Shown: positions 1 to 11,714 of the stretch, piece after piece
Numbering within the stretch: position 1 is the first letter of the stretch
Layout of the letters: each line of letters begins with the position of its first letter
NCBI RefSeq assembly: GCF_013149785.1
Contig: NZ_JABEZU010000004.1
Location: 395,930 to 459,929, forward strand
Length of the DNA stretch: 64,000 bases
From: Isoptericola halotolerans
GTDB taxonomy: Bacteria > Actinomycetota > Actinomycetes > Actinomycetales > Cellulomonadaceae
Reading direction: 5' to 3'
Made by a program: the position numbers and the translations under genes
The notes under the pieces: model-generated
What the model saw: the letters and a program-made list of their open reading frames with translations, nothing else
Database searches by the model: none
Told to the model about the DNA's origin: nothing

Positions 1-1206
<1,206 letters not shown>

Positions 1207-1277
1207 CGTGTCTCCGTTCCTTCCTGCGCCGCCCGGGCGCGGGTCCTGCCTCGATCAGTCCTGAAGCTTGTGTACAA

Positions 1278-1304
1278 CTGCGTGTTCAATGCCTGTACAC
1301 GCAG
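1278..1304. repeat. Small inverted repeat between gyrB and gyrA
   Basis: In the gyrB-gyrA gap, CTGCGTGT and ACACGCAG form 8-bp arms around an 11-base loop. It could be an attenuator, a weak terminator or a regulator site. No U-tract follows, so its role is unknown. Confidence 0.25.
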
Positions 1305-1311
1305 CTCCCGG

Positions 1312-3405
1312 TCAGATGTCGAGGAACCGGACGTCCTTGGCGTTGCGCTGGATGAAGCTGCGGCGGGACTCGACGTCCTCGCCCATCAGGACCGAGAAGA
1401 TCTCGTCCGCCGCCGCGGCGTCGTCCATGGTGACCTGCAGCAACGTGCGGTGCTCCGGGTCCATCGTGGTGTCCCAGAGCTCGGTGTAGTCCATCTCGCC
1501 CAGACCCTTGTAGCGCTGGATCCCGTTCTCCTTCGGGATCCGCTTGCCCGCGGCGATCCCCTGCTGCAGGAACGCGTCGCGCTCCCGGTCGGAGTACACG
1601 TAGTCGTGCGGGGCGTTCGTCCACTTGAGCCTGTACAACGGCGGCTGGGCCAGGTACACGTGCCCGTGCTCGATGAGCGGGCGCATGTACCGGAACAGCA
1701 GGGTCAGCAGCAGGGTGCAGATGTGCTGGCCGTCGACGTCGGCGTCGGCCATGAGCACGATCTTGTGGTAGCGCAGCTTCACGAGGTCGAAGTCCTCGCC
1801 GATGCCCGTGCCGAACGCCGTGATCAGGGCCTGCACCTCGGCGTTCGACAGGGCCTTGTCGAGCCGCGCGCGCTCCACGTTGAGGATCTTGCCGCGCAGC
1901 GGCAGGATCGCCTGGTGGTGCGGGTCGCGGCCACGCACCGCCGAGCCGCCGGCCGAGTCACCCTCCACGATGTAGATCTCGCACTCTTCGGGACGGTTCG
2001 ACTGGCAGTCCTTGAGCTTGCCGGGCATCCCGCCCGAGCTGAGGATGCCCTTGCGTCGGGTGGCCTCGCGCGCCTTGCGGGCAGCGATGCGTGCCTGCGA
2101 CGCCGAGATCGCCTTGCGGATGATGTCGCGTGCCTCGTTCGGGTGCGAGTCGAACCAGTCGATCATCTTCTCGCGCACGACCCGCTGCACGAACGTCTTG
2201 GCCTCGGTGTTGCCGAGCTTCGTCTTCGTCTGTCCCTCGAACTGCGGCTCGCCGAGCTTGACGCTCAGGACGGCGGTGAGGCCCTCACGGATGTCGTCAC
2301 CCGTCAGGTTCTCGTCCTTCTCCTTGAGGATCGCCTTGTCCCGGGCGTAGGAGTTCACGAGGGTGGTCATCGCCGCGCGGAAGCCCTCCTCGTGCGTACC
2401 ACCCTCCGTCGTCGAGATCGTGTTGGCGAAGGTGTGCACCGACTCGCTGTAGGCGTTCGTCCACTGCAGCGCGATCTCCAGCGAGATCTTCGCCTCGGTG
2501 TCCTCCGACTCGATGTCGATGATCTCCGGGTGGATGATCTCCGAGCGCTTGGCAGCGTTGATGTGCTTGACGTAGTCGATCAGCCCGTTGTCGTACTTGT
2601 ACGTGACCGTCCGCACCGCCCCCGTGGCGGACTCGGCGTCGTGCACCTCGTCGTCGGGGGACTCCGCCGCCGCCACGGCTGCCGCCGCGTCCGAGGCGTC
2701 CAGGGCCGCGATGACCTCGCTGGTGTCCAGGGCGCCGGTGATCTCGTCAGGGCCGGACACGTGCTCGGTACGCTCGTCCGTGAGCGTGATGCGCAGTCCC
2801 TTGTTGAGGAACGCGTACTGCTGGAACCGGGACCGCAGCGTCTCGAAGTCGTAGTCGGTGGTCTCGAAGATCGTGCCGTCGGCCCAGAACGTCTGTGTCG
2901 TGCCCGTCTCGTCCGTCGGCTCGAGCTTCTGCAGCTCACCGAGCGGGGCCCCGCCGTCCGAGAACTCCTGGCGCCACGCGAACCCGTCACGGCGGACCTC
3001 GGTGACCACCCGGGACGACAGGGCGTTGACCACCGAGATGCCGACGCCGTGCAGACCGCCCGACACCGCGTAGCCGCCACCGCCGAACTTGCCGCCGGCG
3101 TGCAGGATCGTCATGACGACCTCGACCGTCGGGCGCCCCTCCGTCGGGTGGATCGCCACCGGGATGCCTCGCCCGTTGTCCACCACACGCACGCCGCCGT
3201 CCGCGAGGAGCGTGACGTCGATGGTGTCCGCATGCCCCGCCAGGGCCTCGTCCACAGAGTTGTCCACAACCTCGTAGACGAGGTGGTGCAACCCTCGCGC
3301 GCCGGTGGACCCGATGTACATGCCGGGTCGCTTGCGTACTGCCTCGAGGCCCTCGAGGACGGTGATGTTCCCGGCGTCGTAGCTGCCGTCGGATCGCTGA
3401 GCCAC
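1312..3405 (-). CDS. gyrB: DNA gyrase subunit B
   Basis: ATPase subunit of DNA gyrase, 697 residues, full length for an actinobacterial GyrB. The GHKL ATPase domain is at the N-terminus ([14 protein letters not shown] near residue 20, then [11 protein letters not shown] and [14 protein letters not shown]). The transducer domain contains QTKTKLGN. The TOPRIM domain has EGDSAGGSA and the metal-binding [11 protein letters not shown], and the C-terminus has [10 protein letters not shown] and ends [10 protein letters not shown]. The reading frame stays open far upstream, but the GTG at 3405 fits the family N-terminus and has GAGGAG about 11 bases upstream. An insert of roughly 40 acidic/alanine-rich residues (about 230-270) sits in the same place as a variable loop in mycobacterial GyrB. 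Confidence 0.97.
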   Translation of the reverse strand: MAQRSDGSYDAGNITVLEGLEAVRKRPGMYIGSTGARGLHHLVYEVVDNSVDEALAGHADTIDVTLLADGGVRVVDNGRGIPVAIHPTEGRPTVEVVMTILHAGGKFGGGGYAVSGGLHGVGISVVNALSSRVVTEVRRDGFAWRQEFSDGGAPLGELQKLEPTDETGTTQTFWADGTIFETTDYDFETLRSRFQQYAFLNKGLRITLTDERTEHVSGPDEITGALDTSEVIAALDASDAAAAVAAAESPDDEVHDAESATGAVRTVTYKYDNGLIDYVKHINAAKRSEIIHPEIIDIESEDTEAKISLEIALQWTNAYSESVHTFANTISTTEGGTHEEGFRAAMTTLVNSYARDKAILKEKDENLTGDDIREGLTAVLSVKLGEPQFEGQTKTKLGNTEAKTFVQRVVREKMIDWFDSHPNEARDIIRKAISASQARIAARKAREATRRKGILSSGGMPGKLKDCQSNRPEECEIYIVEGDSAGGSAVRGRDPHHQAILPLRGKILNVERARLDKALSNAEVQALITAFGTGIGEDFDLVKLRYHKIVLMADADVDGQHICTLLLTLLFRYMRPLIEHGHVYLAQPPLYRLKWTNAPHDYVYSDRERDAFLQQGIAAGKRIPKENGIQRYKGLGEMDYTELWDTTMDPEHRTLLQVTMDDAAAADEIFSVLMGEDVESRRSFIQRNAKDVRFLDI

Positions 3406-3728
3406 AGGCTGTAGCACTCCTCGTCGTCCAGGCACGCGACGGGGTGTCCCGGACGAAGTCCGGGCCGCAGCACAAGGACAGGCACGGGTGTGCCGGCTGC
3501 GGGTCGGTGCCGTGCGCCACCGGAAGACCGTCGGAGCCTGAGCAGCCGACGACCGGCCCGGCTCGTCACGCACAGGTCGGTCGCGTCCAACTTCACAGGC
3601 CCGGATCACCGCCCGGGGACACCCGCCCAGTCTACCGGAGATCCGCAGGAAATCGCGGCGGTCGGGTGTTCGCGCGTGTGCCGTGCCACACGTTGTCCAC
3701 AGGTTTCTCCACACCGACGCGGGAGTCG
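3406..3728. promoter_or_regulatory. gyrB upstream region with two DnaA-box-like sites
   Basis: This 323-bp gap separates gyrB from the upstream DUF721 gene and should hold the gyrB promoter. No gene is visible. Near its right end are a perfect high-GC-type DnaA box TTGTCCACA (3693-3701) and a second near-match TTCTCCACA (3705-3713). They may tie gyrase expression to DnaA or be spillover origin-proximal sites. No clear -35/-10 pair was recognised. Confidence 0.4.
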
Positions 3729-4334
3729 TCAGCCGAAGGTGTCGCCCGGCCCCGGTCCACGCACGGTACGACGTCCCCGGCGGAAGCTCGGGCCGGCCGG
3801 ACCCAGCACCGTGACCTTCTCCACGACGCCCTCTCCGACCTCCTCGTCGAGCCGCCGCATCAGCGTCGGCACGAGCAGACGCACCTGCGTCGCCCACGCC
3901 GTGGAGTCCGCCCGGACCACCAGCACCTTGTCCTCGAACGTCTCCGGCGTGCAGTGGTCCGACACCTGGTCGCCCACCACCTCCCGCCATCGCCCGATCA
4001 CGCCGCCGACCGAGACCTCCTCGTGCCAGCCCTTGTCACGCAGCAGCCGCGCCACCACGTCGGAGACCAGCCGCGGGTCCCGCGCGTTCGGGCCCTTGCC
4101 GGGATCCTTGCGCGGCTCGGCCAGCGCCGACCGGCGCGACGGCGAGCCCGGGCGCAGCCCCTTGGCGCGAGCCGCCGCCTTGGCCCTGTTCAACGCCTCC
4201 CGGGCCACCTCCGACGGCGGCGTCAGCTCCGTGCGCTCGACGACAGGACGCGGGTCCCGGTCCCGGCGCCCGCCCGGCGCGCCGTCATCCTCCGCCTCCG
4301 CTCCCTCGGCCTCGTCAGGGCGAGGCTCAGGCAC
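3729..4334 (-). CDS. dciA: DUF721 (DciA-type) replicative-helicase partner
   Basis: A 201-residue protein of the DUF721/DciA family, whose members interact with the DnaB helicase and are thought to help load or operate it in bacteria lacking DnaC. In Mycobacterium the equivalent gene also sits between recF and gyrB. The conserved core is about residues 85-180: [46 protein letters not shown] and a KVTVLGP end. The N-terminus (residues 1-40) is acidic and low-complexity, and the middle is basic. The GTG start at 4334 overlaps the end of recF by 8 bp, so the two are translationally coupled. Family assignment is by pattern; the helicase role is inferred from relatives. Confidence 0.85.
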   Translation of the reverse strand: MPEPRPDEAEGAEAEDDGAPGGRRDRDPRPVVERTELTPPSEVAREALNRAKAAARAKGLRPGSPSRRSALAEPRKDPGKGPNARDPRLVSDVVARLLRDKGWHEEVSVGGVIGRWREVVGDQVSDHCTPETFEDKVLVVRADSTAWATQVRLLVPTLMRRLDEEVGEGVVEKVTVLGPAGPSFRRGRRTVRGPGPGDTFG

Positions 4335-5502
4335 GGCGCACCTGCCCCGGCGTGACCTCGAAGCGTGCTCCCATCAGCTCGCCCGGCACGTCCTGCGGCA
4401 CGGCGGCCGTCACCAGCACCTGCCGCGCCGGGACCACCAGCTCCGCCAGCCGCTCCCGACGGCGCGTGTCCAGCTCGGCGAACACGTCGTCCAGCACCAG
4501 CACCGGGTCGGCGTCGGACCCGTGGTCGGGGTCCCAGAACACCCCGTCCGTCTCGATCGGGTCGACACCCCCGCCGAGCAGGCGGAACGTGGCCAGCCGC
4601 AGCGCCAGGGCCATCGACCACGACTCGCCGTGGCTCGCGTAACCCTTCGCCGGCAGCCCGCCCAGCGCCAGCGCCAGGTCGTCCCGGTGCGGCCCGACCA
4701 GGCTCTGGCCGCGCTCGATCTCCTGCGGGCGCTGCTCCTCGATCGCGGCCGCCAGGAGCTTCTCGAGCTCCTCGTTGCCCGGCACCAGACCGTCCGGCAG
4801 CACCGACGACCGGTAGGTCATCCGCGCCTCGCCGTCCGCGTCGCTGACCTGCTCGTACGCGGCGGCCAGCAGGGGCTGCGCGGCCCGGACGAGCGCGATG
4901 CGCCACGCGAGGACCTGACCACCCAGCTGTGCCGCCCGGGCGTCCCACACCTCCAGCGCCGACAGGTCGGGGCTCCGGCCCGCCGCGCGGTGCCCGCGCA
5001 ACGACTTCAGCAGCGCGGAACGCTGCCGGATCACCCGTTCGTAGTCGGCCAGCACCCCCGCGGCCCGGGGGAGGAGCTGCACCACGAGCTGGTCGAGGAA
5101 CCGCCGACGCCCCTCGGGGTCTCCTTTGACCAGCGCGAGGTCCTCCGGGGCGAACAACACCGTCCGCAGGATCCCCAGCACGTCCCGGGCCCGTCCGAGC
5201 TGCCCTCGGTTCACCCGGGCCCGGTTGGCCTTGCCCGCCGTGATCTCCAGCTCGACGGTCGACGCACGTTCACCGCGCACCACACGCGTGCGCACGACGG
5301 CGCGCTGGGCCCCGGCACGGATCAGGGGAGCGTCGTTCGCCACCCGGTGGCTGCCGAGCGTCGCGACGTACCCCAGGGCCTCCACCAGGTTCGTCTTGCC
5401 CCGCCCGTTGCGCCCGACGAAGGCGTTCGGGCCCGGCTCGAGCTCGACGTCGGCGGCCTCGTAGGACCGGAAGTCGAGCAGGGACAGGTGCGAGACGTAC
5501 AT
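4327..5502 (-). CDS. recF: DNA replication/repair protein RecF
   Basis: SMC-like ATPase that binds single-strand gaps and helps load RecA with RecO/RecR. 391 residues, normal length. The N-terminus [14 protein letters not shown] is typical, Walker A is GRNGRGKTN (about residues 34-42), and the C-terminal Walker B is in [12 protein letters not shown] followed by the RRERLAEL region. An upstream in-frame ATG exists, but the start at 5502 gives the standard RecF N-terminus. It lies 19 bp from gnd and overlaps the DUF721 gene, so gnd-recF-dciA are probably read together. Confidence 0.96.
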   Translation of the reverse strand: MYVSHLSLLDFRSYEAADVELEPGPNAFVGRNGRGKTNLVEALGYVATLGSHRVANDAPLIRAGAQRAVVRTRVVRGERASTVELEITAGKANRARVNRGQLGRARDVLGILRTVLFAPEDLALVKGDPEGRRRFLDQLVVQLLPRAAGVLADYERVIRQRSALLKSLRGHRAAGRSPDLSALEVWDARAAQLGGQVLAWRIALVRAAQPLLAAAYEQVSDADGEARMTYRSSVLPDGLVPGNEELEKLLAAAIEEQRPQEIERGQSLVGPHRDDLALALGGLPAKGYASHGESWSMALALRLATFRLLGGGVDPIETDGVFWDPDHGSDADPVLVLDDVFAELDTRRRERLAELVVPARQVLVTAAVPQDVPGELMGARFEVTPGQVRRA

Positions 5503-5521
5503 GACTCCAGTGTCGCGCGAA

Positions 5522-6421
5522 CTACTCGGCGGACGGCTTGGTGGCATGACCACCGAACTGCTGGCGCAGCGCCGCGACGGCCTTCATCGCCGGGGAGTCG
5601 TCCTGCCGGGAGGCGAACCGGGCGAACAGCGCCGCCGAGATCACCGGCAGCGGCACCGCGTTGTCGATCGCCTCGTCGACCGTCCAGCGGCCCTCTCCCG
5701 AGTCGGCCACCCAGTCGTCGATGGCAGCGAGCCGGGGGTCCTCCTCGAGCGCCTTCACCATGAGGTCGAGCAGCCAGGAGCGCACCACCGTGCCACGCTT
5801 CCACGCGCGCATCGTGCCGTGGACGTCGGTGACGACGTCGGTCTTCGCGGACAGCAGCTCGTAGCCCTCGGCGTAGGCCTGCATCAGGCCGTACTCGATG
5901 CCGTTGTGGACCATCTTCGCGAAGTGGCCGGCACCGACGTTGCCGGCGTGCACGAAGCCCTCGTCCCGTGGCCCCTCGGGGCGCAGGGCGTCGAACACCG
6001 GCATGAGCAGCTCGACGTGGGCGGCGTCGCCGCCGCACATCAGCCCGTACCCGTTCTCCAGGCCCCAGATGCCACCGGAGACGCCGACGTCGACGTAGCC
6101 GATCCCACGCTCGGCGAGCTCGGCGGCGCGCGCCTGGTCCTCCGGGTAGTGGGAGTTCCCTCCCTCGACGACGACGTCGCCGTCACCCAGCAGGCCGCCC
6201 AGCTCGGTCACGACCCCGCGGGTCGGCTCGCCCGCCGGGACCATGACCCAGACCACCCGGCGCGGGCCCGGCAGCGCCGCCACCAGGTCGGCGAGACTCT
6301 CGACGTCAGAGACCTCGGGCCGCGGGTCGTAGCCCGTGACCTCGATGCCGGCGCGGCGCAGACGCTCGCGCATGTTGTGGCCCATCTTGCCCAGACCGAC
6401 CAGACCCATGTGGGAAACCAT
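5522..6421 (-). CDS. gnd: 6-phosphogluconate dehydrogenase, decarboxylating (short form)
   Basis: Oxidises 6-phosphogluconate to ribulose-5-phosphate and CO2 in the pentose phosphate pathway. 299 residues: the short single-domain-pair form rather than the ~470-residue enteric form. The Rossmann motif [13 protein letters not shown] starts at residue 5, followed by [13 protein letters not shown], the [16 protein letters not shown] signature and the catalytic Lys region [13 protein letters not shown]. The start at 6421 is chosen because AGGAGG lies 8 bases upstream. It interrupts the usual dnaN-recF pair; the same insertion is seen in many actinobacteria, so this is a conserved oddity rather than a recent event. 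Confidence 0.94.
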   Translation of the reverse strand: MVSHMGLVGLGKMGHNMRERLRRAGIEVTGYDPRPEVSDVESLADLVAALPGPRRVVWVMVPAGEPTRGVVTELGGLLGDGDVVVEGGNSHYPEDQARAAELAERGIGYVDVGVSGGIWGLENGYGLMCGGDAAHVELLMPVFDALRPEGPRDEGFVHAGNVGAGHFAKMVHNGIEYGLMQAYAEGYELLSAKTDVVTDVHGTMRAWKRGTVVRSWLLDLMVKALEEDPRLAAIDDWVADSGEGRWTVDEAIDNAVPLPVISAALFARFASRQDDSPAMKAVAALRQQFGGHATKPSAE

Positions 6422-6496
6422 GTGGAGAACCTCCTGGAAAGGCAACGCTGCGAGCGTACGGTTCCCGGCGGGCCGCCGCACGGCCGCGGGGAGGGA

Positions 6497-7630
6497 TCAG
6501 GACGAGAAGCGGATGGGGACCAACAGGTAGCGGTAGGCCGAGGAGTCCTCGCCGTCGAGCGACTCCTGCCCGGTGAACTCGACCGGCTTGTTCGGGTGCG
6601 TGAACGACATCCGGACGAAGTCCGTCCCCAGCGCACCGAGGCCGTCGAGCAGGAACTGGGGATTGAAGGCGACCTGGATGTCCTCGCCCACGAGGACCGC
6701 CTCGAGAGCCTCGGACGCCTGCGCGTCGTCGCCCTGACCGGCGTCCAGCACCACCTGTCCCTCGGAGAAGGCCAGCCGGATCGGCGTGTTGCGCTCGGCC
6801 ACGAGCGCGACCCGCTTGGCGGCGTCGATCAGCGCCTGGGTGGGGACGACGGCGTGGATCGGCGTGGCGTCCGGGAACAGACGCCGCACGGCCGGATAGT
6901 CGCCGTCCACGAGCTGGGAGGTCGTGTGACGCCCTCCCGCCTCGAAACCGATGAGGTCGATGCCCTCGCCGGTGGACAGCCCGATGTTGACCTGACCGCC
7001 GCTGGTCCCGAGGGACTTGGCGACGTCGTTGAGGGTGCGGGCGCGCACGAGGGCCACGGCCGAGTAGCCCGGTGTGGCGGGGGTCCACGTCAGCTCGCGC
7101 AGCGCGAGCCGGTAGCGGTCGGTGGCGAGCAGGGTGATGCGCTCGCCCTCGATCTCCATCCGCACGCCGGTGAGCAGGGGGAGAGTGTCGTCCCGGCTGG
7201 CCGCCACGCTCACCTGGGCGACGGCGTGGGTGAGGGCTTCGCCGGTGACCGTGCCGGAGAGCTCGGGCATCGTCGGCAGCGCGGGGTAGTCCTCGACCGG
7301 CATGGTGAGCAGCGTGAACCGGGAGGCACCGCACGTCAGCGCCACCTTGTTGCCCTCGACCGTGACGTCCACCGGCTTGCTGGGCAGCGCCCGGGAGATC
7401 TCGGCGAGCAGTCGGCCGGACACCAGCACCGTCCCGGGCTCGGACACCTCGGCGGGGATCTGCGAGCGTGCGGAGACCTCGTAGTCGAAGCTCGCCAGGC
7501 CGATCGTGCCGGCGGTGTCGGCCTCGATGCGAACACCGGCGAGCACCGGTGCCGGCGGGCGTGTGGGGAGGGTGCGGGCCGTCCAAGTCACAGCCTCGGC
7601 CAGGACGTCGCGTTCAACCCGGAACTTCAT
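6497..7630 (-). CDS. dnaN: DNA polymerase III beta sliding clamp
   Basis: Ring-shaped processivity clamp of the replicative polymerase, 377 residues. The N-terminus MKFRVERDVLAEAVTW and the C-terminal stretch ending in RYLLVPIRF are diagnostic; the three repeated clamp domains can be followed through the sequence (for example SFDYEVSARSQIPAEV and LLTGVRMEIEG). The start at 7630 is preferred over an in-frame ATG 12 codons upstream because GAGGAG lies just in front of it and homologues begin with MKFRV. It lies immediately downstream of oriC on the minus strand, after dnaA. Confidence 0.96.
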   Translation of the reverse strand: MKFRVERDVLAEAVTWTARTLPTRPPAPVLAGVRIEADTAGTIGLASFDYEVSARSQIPAEVSEPGTVLVSGRLLAEISRALPSKPVDVTVEGNKVALTCGASRFTLLTMPVEDYPALPTMPELSGTVTGEALTHAVAQVSVAASRDDTLPLLTGVRMEIEGERITLLATDRYRLALRELTWTPATPGYSAVALVRARTLNDVAKSLGTSGGQVNIGLSTGEGIDLIGFEAGGRHTTSQLVDGDYPAVRRLFPDATPIHAVVPTQALIDAAKRVALVAERNTPIRLAFSEGQVVLDAGQGDDAQASEALEAVLVGEDIQVAFNPQFLLDGLGALGTDFVRMSFTHPNKPVEFTGQESLDGEDSSAYRYLLVPIRFSS

Positions 7631-8156
7631 CCCACTCCTCAGTGTTCTCGTGCGGTGCGACGACATGCCTGGCAGCAGCGTCGTCGTCCGTGCAAACCCT
7701 ACCGTGCCGAGGCCCAGGAGGTCGGTCGCACGATCCGCCTCGATCAGCCTTCGAAGGCGTGTGGATCCCTGATGAGAGATAAACCGTTCATCGTCGTCGT
7801 AGGGGTTGTGGAAGATGGGGAAAAGCGGTGTCTGCGCAGGTCAGAGCGCCTGGAGCCCTGTGGAGGCCGCTGGGGGCGAACCTGTGGGCAACCGGCCGTG
7901 CCTGTGGGCGGCCGATTCTGTGCCCACAGCCGTCCACCGTTTTCCTGTCGTTCATCCACGGGTTCGACGGCGTGGTCCACAAGCATCCACAGATTTGTCC
8001 ACAGGTGTGCACCTCTGGGTGCCGCGAATCGGGTGAGTTGTCCACTGTTGTCGTCCCCAGGGTGGGGACAGACCGGTCCCTGTGGCGAGTTCCCGGCGCC
8101 CGCGCTGTGGGCAACCCTGTGAACTCCAGTTCTCCACAGGCCTGTGGAGATGTGGA
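7631..8156. other. Chromosomal replication origin (oriC) between dnaN and dnaA
   Basis: This 526-bp gap sits where oriC lies in all well-studied actinobacteria. It contains many DnaA-box-like 9-mers in both orientations: TTGTCCACA at 7995-8003, TTGTCCACT at 8038-8046, TTCTCCACA at 8130-8138, CATCCACAG near 7985, and inverted TGTGG-type copies around 7809, 7859, 7882, 7903, 8106, 8143 and 8151. A relatively AT-rich stretch (about 7771-7812, GAGATAAACCGTTCATC) is the best candidate for duplex opening. The dnaN promoter must also be here, probably near the dnaN-proximal end. Box positions are read by eye; a weight-matrix scan would settle how many are real. Confidence 0.9.
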
Positions 8157-9587
8157 TCAACCCCGGTGCTGCTGCTTGATGCGGCTGGTGAGCTCGGTGA
8201 CCTGGTTGTACGTCGAACGACGCTCCGCCATCTGGCCGGCGATCTTCTTGTTCGCGTGCATGACCGTCGTGTGGTCCCGACCACCGAACTGCTGGCCGAT
8301 CTTCGGCAGCGACAGGTCGGTCAGCTCGCGGCACAGGTACATGGCGATCTGACGTGCGGTGACCAGGACCCGGGAGCGCGACGTGCCGCACAGGTCGTCG
8401 ATCGTCAGGCCGAAGTACGCGGCCGTCTGGGCGATGACCATCGCCGGCGTGATCTCGGTGGCCTGGTCGTCGTCGGTGATGAGGTCCTTGAGGACGATCT
8501 CGGTGAGGGCGAGGTCCACCTGTTGCTTGTTGAGGTTGGCGAAGGCCGTCACGCGGATGAGTGCGCCCTCGAGCTCGCGGATGTTCGTCGAGATGCGCGA
8601 CCCGATGTAGCTGAGCACCTCCGCGGGCACGTCCAGGCGTTCGCTGGCGGCCTTCTTGCGCAGGATCGCGATGCGGGTCTCGAGGTCCGGGGGCTGGACG
8701 TCGGTGATCAGGCCCCACTCGAACCGGGACCGCAGGCGGTCCTCGAACCCGTCGAGCTGCTTCGGCGGGACGTCCGAGGTGATGACGACCTGCTTGTCGG
8801 CGTTGTGCAGCGCGTTGAAGGTGTGGAAGAACTCCTCCATCGTCTGTTCCTTGCCCTGCAGGAACTGGATGTCGTCGATGAGGAGGACGTCGACGTCGCG
8901 GTACCGGCGTTGGAACGCGCCGGTGCGGCCCTCGCCGATGCTGTTGATGAAGTCGTTGGTGAACTCCTCGGAGTTCACGTACCTGACCCGGACGTGCGGG
9001 TAGAGGTTGTGGGCGTAGTGGCCGATGGCGTGCAGGAGGTGCGTCTTGCCGAGTCCCGAGTCGCCGTAGATGAAGAGAGGGTTGTAGGCCTTGGCGGGCG
9101 CTTCGGCGACGGCGACGGCGGCCGCGTGGGCGAAGCGGTTGGAGGAACCGATGACGAAGGTCTCGAAGATGTACTTCGGGTTGAGCCGGGTCGGCTCGGC
9201 CGTTTCCTTGCGCGGGGGAGGGGTGGGACGCACGGCCTCCGAGCGTTCGCGCGCGGACGGCTCGGGGTCCTCCGGCGGCGGGGTGTAGTCCTGCGTGGGT
9301 CCGGTCAGCGACTCGTGGCTCAGCTCCGGATCCACCGTGATGCCGAACCGGATGTCACGTCCGAGCGTGGAGGACATCGCGGAGACCAGCTGGTCGCGCA
9401 CGCTCGTCTCGAGGTAGTTGCGCGTCTGTTCGTGGGGGACCGCGATGAAGACCGTGTCCTCCAGGATCGCCATGGGCTTCGCCAGCTTGATGAAGGCCAG
9501 CTGCCGTTGGGTCATGTCCGATCGCGCCTCGAGAGTCGCCAGCGTCTGTGCCCAGACCTCGGTGATGTTGGTGTCGGGCTGGGGCAC
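8157..9587 (-). CDS. dnaA: Chromosomal replication initiator DnaA
   Basis: AAA+ initiator that binds DnaA boxes and melts oriC. With the GTG start at 9587 the protein has 476 residues. Domain I is at the N-terminus ([12 protein letters not shown]). Domain III begins with [22 protein letters not shown] and carries Walker [12 protein letters not shown] and Walker [11 protein letters not shown]. Domain IV holds the DNA-binding signature [28 protein letters not shown] longer in-frame ATG exists at 9647, but the GTG at 9587 has GGAGGA six bases upstream and gives a normal N-terminus, so I prefer it. Expression is probably autoregulated by the DnaA boxes upstream at 9628-9681. Confidence 0.96.
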   Translation of the reverse strand: MPQPDTNITEVWAQTLATLEARSDMTQRQLAFIKLAKPMAILEDTVFIAVPHEQTRNYLETSVRDQLVSAMSSTLGRDIRFGITVDPELSHESLTGPTQDYTPPPEDPEPSARERSEAVRPTPPPRKETAEPTRLNPKYIFETFVIGSSNRFAHAAAVAVAEAPAKAYNPLFIYGDSGLGKTHLLHAIGHYAHNLYPHVRVRYVNSEEFTNDFINSIGEGRTGAFQRRYRDVDVLLIDDIQFLQGKEQTMEEFFHTFNALHNADKQVVITSDVPPKQLDGFEDRLRSRFEWGLITDVQPPDLETRIAILRKKAASERLDVPAEVLSYIGSRISTNIRELEGALIRVTAFANLNKQQVDLALTEIVLKDLITDDDQATEITPAMVIAQTAAYFGLTIDDLCGTSRSRVLVTARQIAMYLCRELTDLSLPKIGQQFGGRDHTTVMHANKKIAGQMAERRSTYNQVTELTSRIKQQHRG

Positions 9588-9627
9588 GGCTGTTCCTCCG
9601 GGCGGGGCGATGGGTGGTGCGGCGACG

Positions 9628-9681
9628 ATGTCCACACAGTTTTCCACACCCTGTGGAACCTGTGGACATCCATGTGGACGA
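9628..9681. promoter_or_regulatory. DnaA-box cluster in the dnaA promoter region
   Basis: Between dnaA and rpmH (a gap of about 330 bp with no other gene) five tightly packed sites match the DnaA box: ATGTCCACA (9628-9636), TTTTCCACA (9640-9648), and inverted copies starting at 9652, 9661 and 9673. Such clusters upstream of dnaA mediate autorepression in other bacteria. The remaining part of the gap holds the divergent rpmH promoter. Confidence 0.7.
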
Positions 9682-9727
9682 CGGGCGGCAGACGCTCAGG
9701 GTGTCGTCGTCGTCACGCTGCGCCCGG

Positions 9728-9757
9728 TTGACCTGAGAGCCTCCGACGGCGTAACGT
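9728..9757 (+). promoter_or_regulatory. Candidate promoter of rpmH-rnpA
   Basis: TTGACC (9728-9733) and TAACGT (9752-9757), separated by 18 bp, form a plausible sigma-70-type promoter about 160 bp upstream of rpmH. Assigned by pattern only. Confidence 0.45.
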
Positions 9758-9916
9758 CGGACAGCCGTTCCAGGTACTTTCGCGCGCCCTCCTCCAGGGG
9801 GCGCGGCCTCGGGTCGGCCCGGTCGCCACACTGCCTGTGCGGGTGTCGACCTGCAACCTGACCGACATCGTCGAGGAACTGACGGTGTACCTCCCCGACG
9901 TTTCTTGGAGTACCTC

Positions 9917-10054
9917 GTGAGCAAGCGGACCTTCCAGCCGAACACCCGCCGTCGTGCGAAGACCCACGGCTTCCGGCTGCGTATGCGCACCCGTGCCGGC
10001 CGCGCGATCCTGGCGAACCGCCGTCGCAAGGGCCGCACCGAGCTCTCTGCCTGA
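9917..10054 (+). CDS. rpmH: 50S ribosomal protein L34
   Basis: The 45-residue L34 reads from a GTG at 9917 ([21 protein letters not shown] at the N-terminus, ending KGRTELSA), the standard length and sequence of this very basic ribosomal protein. A GGAG lies nine bases upstream of the start. It is the first gene of the rightward rpmH-rnpA-yidD-yidC-jag group and starts on the opposite strand to dnaA, as in nearly all actinobacteria. rnpA begins three bases after its stop. Confidence 0.97.
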   Translation: MSKRTFQPNTRRRAKTHGFRLRMRTRAGRAILANRRRKGRTELSA

Positions 10055-10057
10055 GCC

Positions 10058-10414
10058 GTGCTCCCTGCGGCGCGTCGCATGCGCCGCTCCTTCGACTTCG
10101 AACGAGCGGTGCGCGGTGGCGCGCGCGCAGGGCGCTCGACGGTCGTCGTCCATCTGACGCGCGAGCCCGAACGGGCGGACGGGCCTTTGATCGGCCTGGT
10201 GGTCTCCAAGGCGGTCGGCAACGCCGTGCACCGCAACCTGGTCAAGCGCCGACTGCGAGGCGCGGCGGCGACGCCTGCTCGCGACCTGCCTGCGGACGCT
10301 CTGGTCGTGCTGCGCGCTCTGCCGGCCGCCGCCACAGCCGACTACGGCCGACTCGAGCGGGACGTCGACCGCGGTATCCACAAGGCACTGGCCCGAGCGA
10401 CGGAGCGACGGTGA
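10058..10414 (+). CDS. rnpA: Ribonuclease P protein component
   Basis: Protein cofactor of RNase P, which matures the 5' ends of tRNAs. 118 residues. The N-terminus [18 protein letters not shown] and the RNR-type motif [15 protein letters not shown] (about residues 53-67) that contacts the catalytic RNA are both present. The GTG start at 10058 gives the usual N-terminus. Its end overlaps the yidD start by four bases (GTGA), so the two are translationally coupled. Confidence 0.95.
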   Translation: MLPAARRMRRSFDFERAVRGGARAGRSTVVVHLTREPERADGPLIGLVVSKAVGNAVHRNLVKRRLRGAAATPARDLPADALVVLRALPAAATADYGRLERDVDRGIHKALARATERR

Positions 10415-10710
10415 GAGACGGGGCGATCATCGGTCGCAGCCGAGCTCTGGTCAGCGCTGTCCCCACCGCCGTCCTGGTGGGAGCCATCCGTGTCTACCAG
10501 GCCGTCATCTCTCCGATGACGGGGCCGACGTGCAAGTACTACCCCTCCTGCTCGCAGTACGCCCTGGTGGCCGTTCGGAGGCACGGGCCGTTGCGGGGGA
10601 GCGGGCTCGCCCTCTGGCGGATCCTCCGGTGCAACCCTTGGAGCCTCGGCGGCGTCGATGACGTGCCGCCCGCTCGGGACCACGAGCATCGAGGCGCCCG
10701 CACGCACTGA
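10411..10710 (+). CDS. yidD: Membrane protein insertion efficiency factor YidD
   Basis: Small 99-residue protein that assists YidC-dependent membrane insertion at the inner face of the membrane. The family core is clear: [34 protein letters not shown], with the conserved cysteines of CKYYPSCS, then [19 protein letters not shown]. The start is a GTG overlapping rnpA. The C-terminal tail after residue 88 is charged and not conserved. Confidence 0.94.
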   Translation: MRDGAIIGRSRALVSAVPTAVLVGAIRVYQAVISPMTGPTCKYYPSCSQYALVAVRRHGPLRGSGLALWRILRCNPWSLGGVDDVPPARDHEHRGARTH

Positions 10711-10758
10711 CTTCCCGGGAGCGCGCCACCCGGACCCGCATTCCGACAGAGGAGACAA

Positions 10759-11706
10759 ATGGGCTTCTTCGATACCATCCTGTTCCCGATCCAATGGGTC
10801 GTGGCCTGGATCATGTACGGGTCCCACCAGCTGTTCACGACGCTCGGTTTCGAGGACGGGCCGGGGTTCGCCTGGGTGCTGTCCATCGTCGCCCTCGTGG
10901 TCGTCATCCGGATCGTGCTGATCCCGCTGTTCTTCAAGCAGATCAAGGCATCCCGAGGGATGCAGATGATGCAGCCCGAGCTGCAGGCGATCCAGAAGAA
11001 GTACAAGAACAAGAAGGACCCCTCGTCGAGGGAGGCCATGGGCCGAGAGACGATGGAGCTCTACCGGAAGCACGGCACCAACCCCATGGCGTCGTGCCTG
11101 CCGATCCTTCTGCAGTCGCCGATCTTCTTCGCGCTCTTCCGGGTGCTCTACAACCTGCGCCCGATCGCCGACGGTACCCAGGAACCGATCGGTCCCATCG
11201 ACGCAGCCGTCGCCGGGGACATCGAGGAGTCCTCGCTGTTCGGTGCCCAGCTCTCGGACGTCTTCATGCAGACCGACGACTGGGGCGCGCGGATCACCAT
11301 CCTCTTCCTCATCGTCGCGATGAGCGCGACGACGTTCTTCACGCAGCGCCAGCTGACGATGAAGAACATGCCGAAGGCCGCCCTCGAGGGCCCGATGGCG
11401 AACACGCAGAAGATGATGCTGTACGTCCTGCCGCTGATCTTCCTCGTCTCGGGAGTCAACTTCCCGGTCGGTGTGCTCATCTACTGGACGATCACGAACC
11501 TGTGGTCGATGGGTCAGCAGTTCTACACGATCAAGCGCATGCCGGCTCCCGGCTCCGAGGCCGAACGGATCCTCAACGAGAAGCGCGCGGCGAAGGCCGC
11601 CAAGAAGGGCATCGTGCTGGAGGAGCCCACCGAGATCGAGCCGCCCAAGCCGGTCGGCCAGCGTCAGCAGCCGGTGCGGAAGAACCGCAAGAAGAAGAAG
11701 AAGTGA
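10759..11706 (+). CDS. yidC: Membrane protein insertase YidC
   Basis: YidC/Oxa1/Alb3-family insertase of 315 residues, the short Gram-positive form without the large periplasmic domain but with an N-terminal TM. Segments read as TM helices lie near residues 7-30, 32-56 (AWVLSIVALVVVIRIVLIPLFF), 113-125 (LPILLQSPIFFALFRVLY), 175-192 and 215-245 (LYVLPLIFLVSGVNFPVG...). The conserved cytosolic coiled-coil loop follows the second TM. The C-terminus is very basic (ending RKNRKKKKK) and may contact the ribosome. AGGAG lies seven bases upstream of the ATG. Confidence 0.95.
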   Translation: MGFFDTILFPIQWVVAWIMYGSHQLFTTLGFEDGPGFAWVLSIVALVVVIRIVLIPLFFKQIKASRGMQMMQPELQAIQKKYKNKKDPSSREAMGRETMELYRKHGTNPMASCLPILLQSPIFFALFRVLYNLRPIADGTQEPIGPIDAAVAGDIEESSLFGAQLSDVFMQTDDWGARITILFLIVAMSATTFFTQRQLTMKNMPKAALEGPMANTQKMMLYVLPLIFLVSGVNFPVGVLIYWTITNLWSMGQQFYTIKRMPAPGSEAERILNEKRAAKAAKKGIVLEEPTEIEPPKPVGQRQQPVRKNRKKKKK

Positions 11707-11714
11707 GGTCTGCC

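Noticed and set aside
5501..8122. 873-codon plus-strand ORF covering gnd, dnaN and oriC
   Set aside because: Antisense shadow of gnd and dnaN that also runs through the origin; composition not protein-like.
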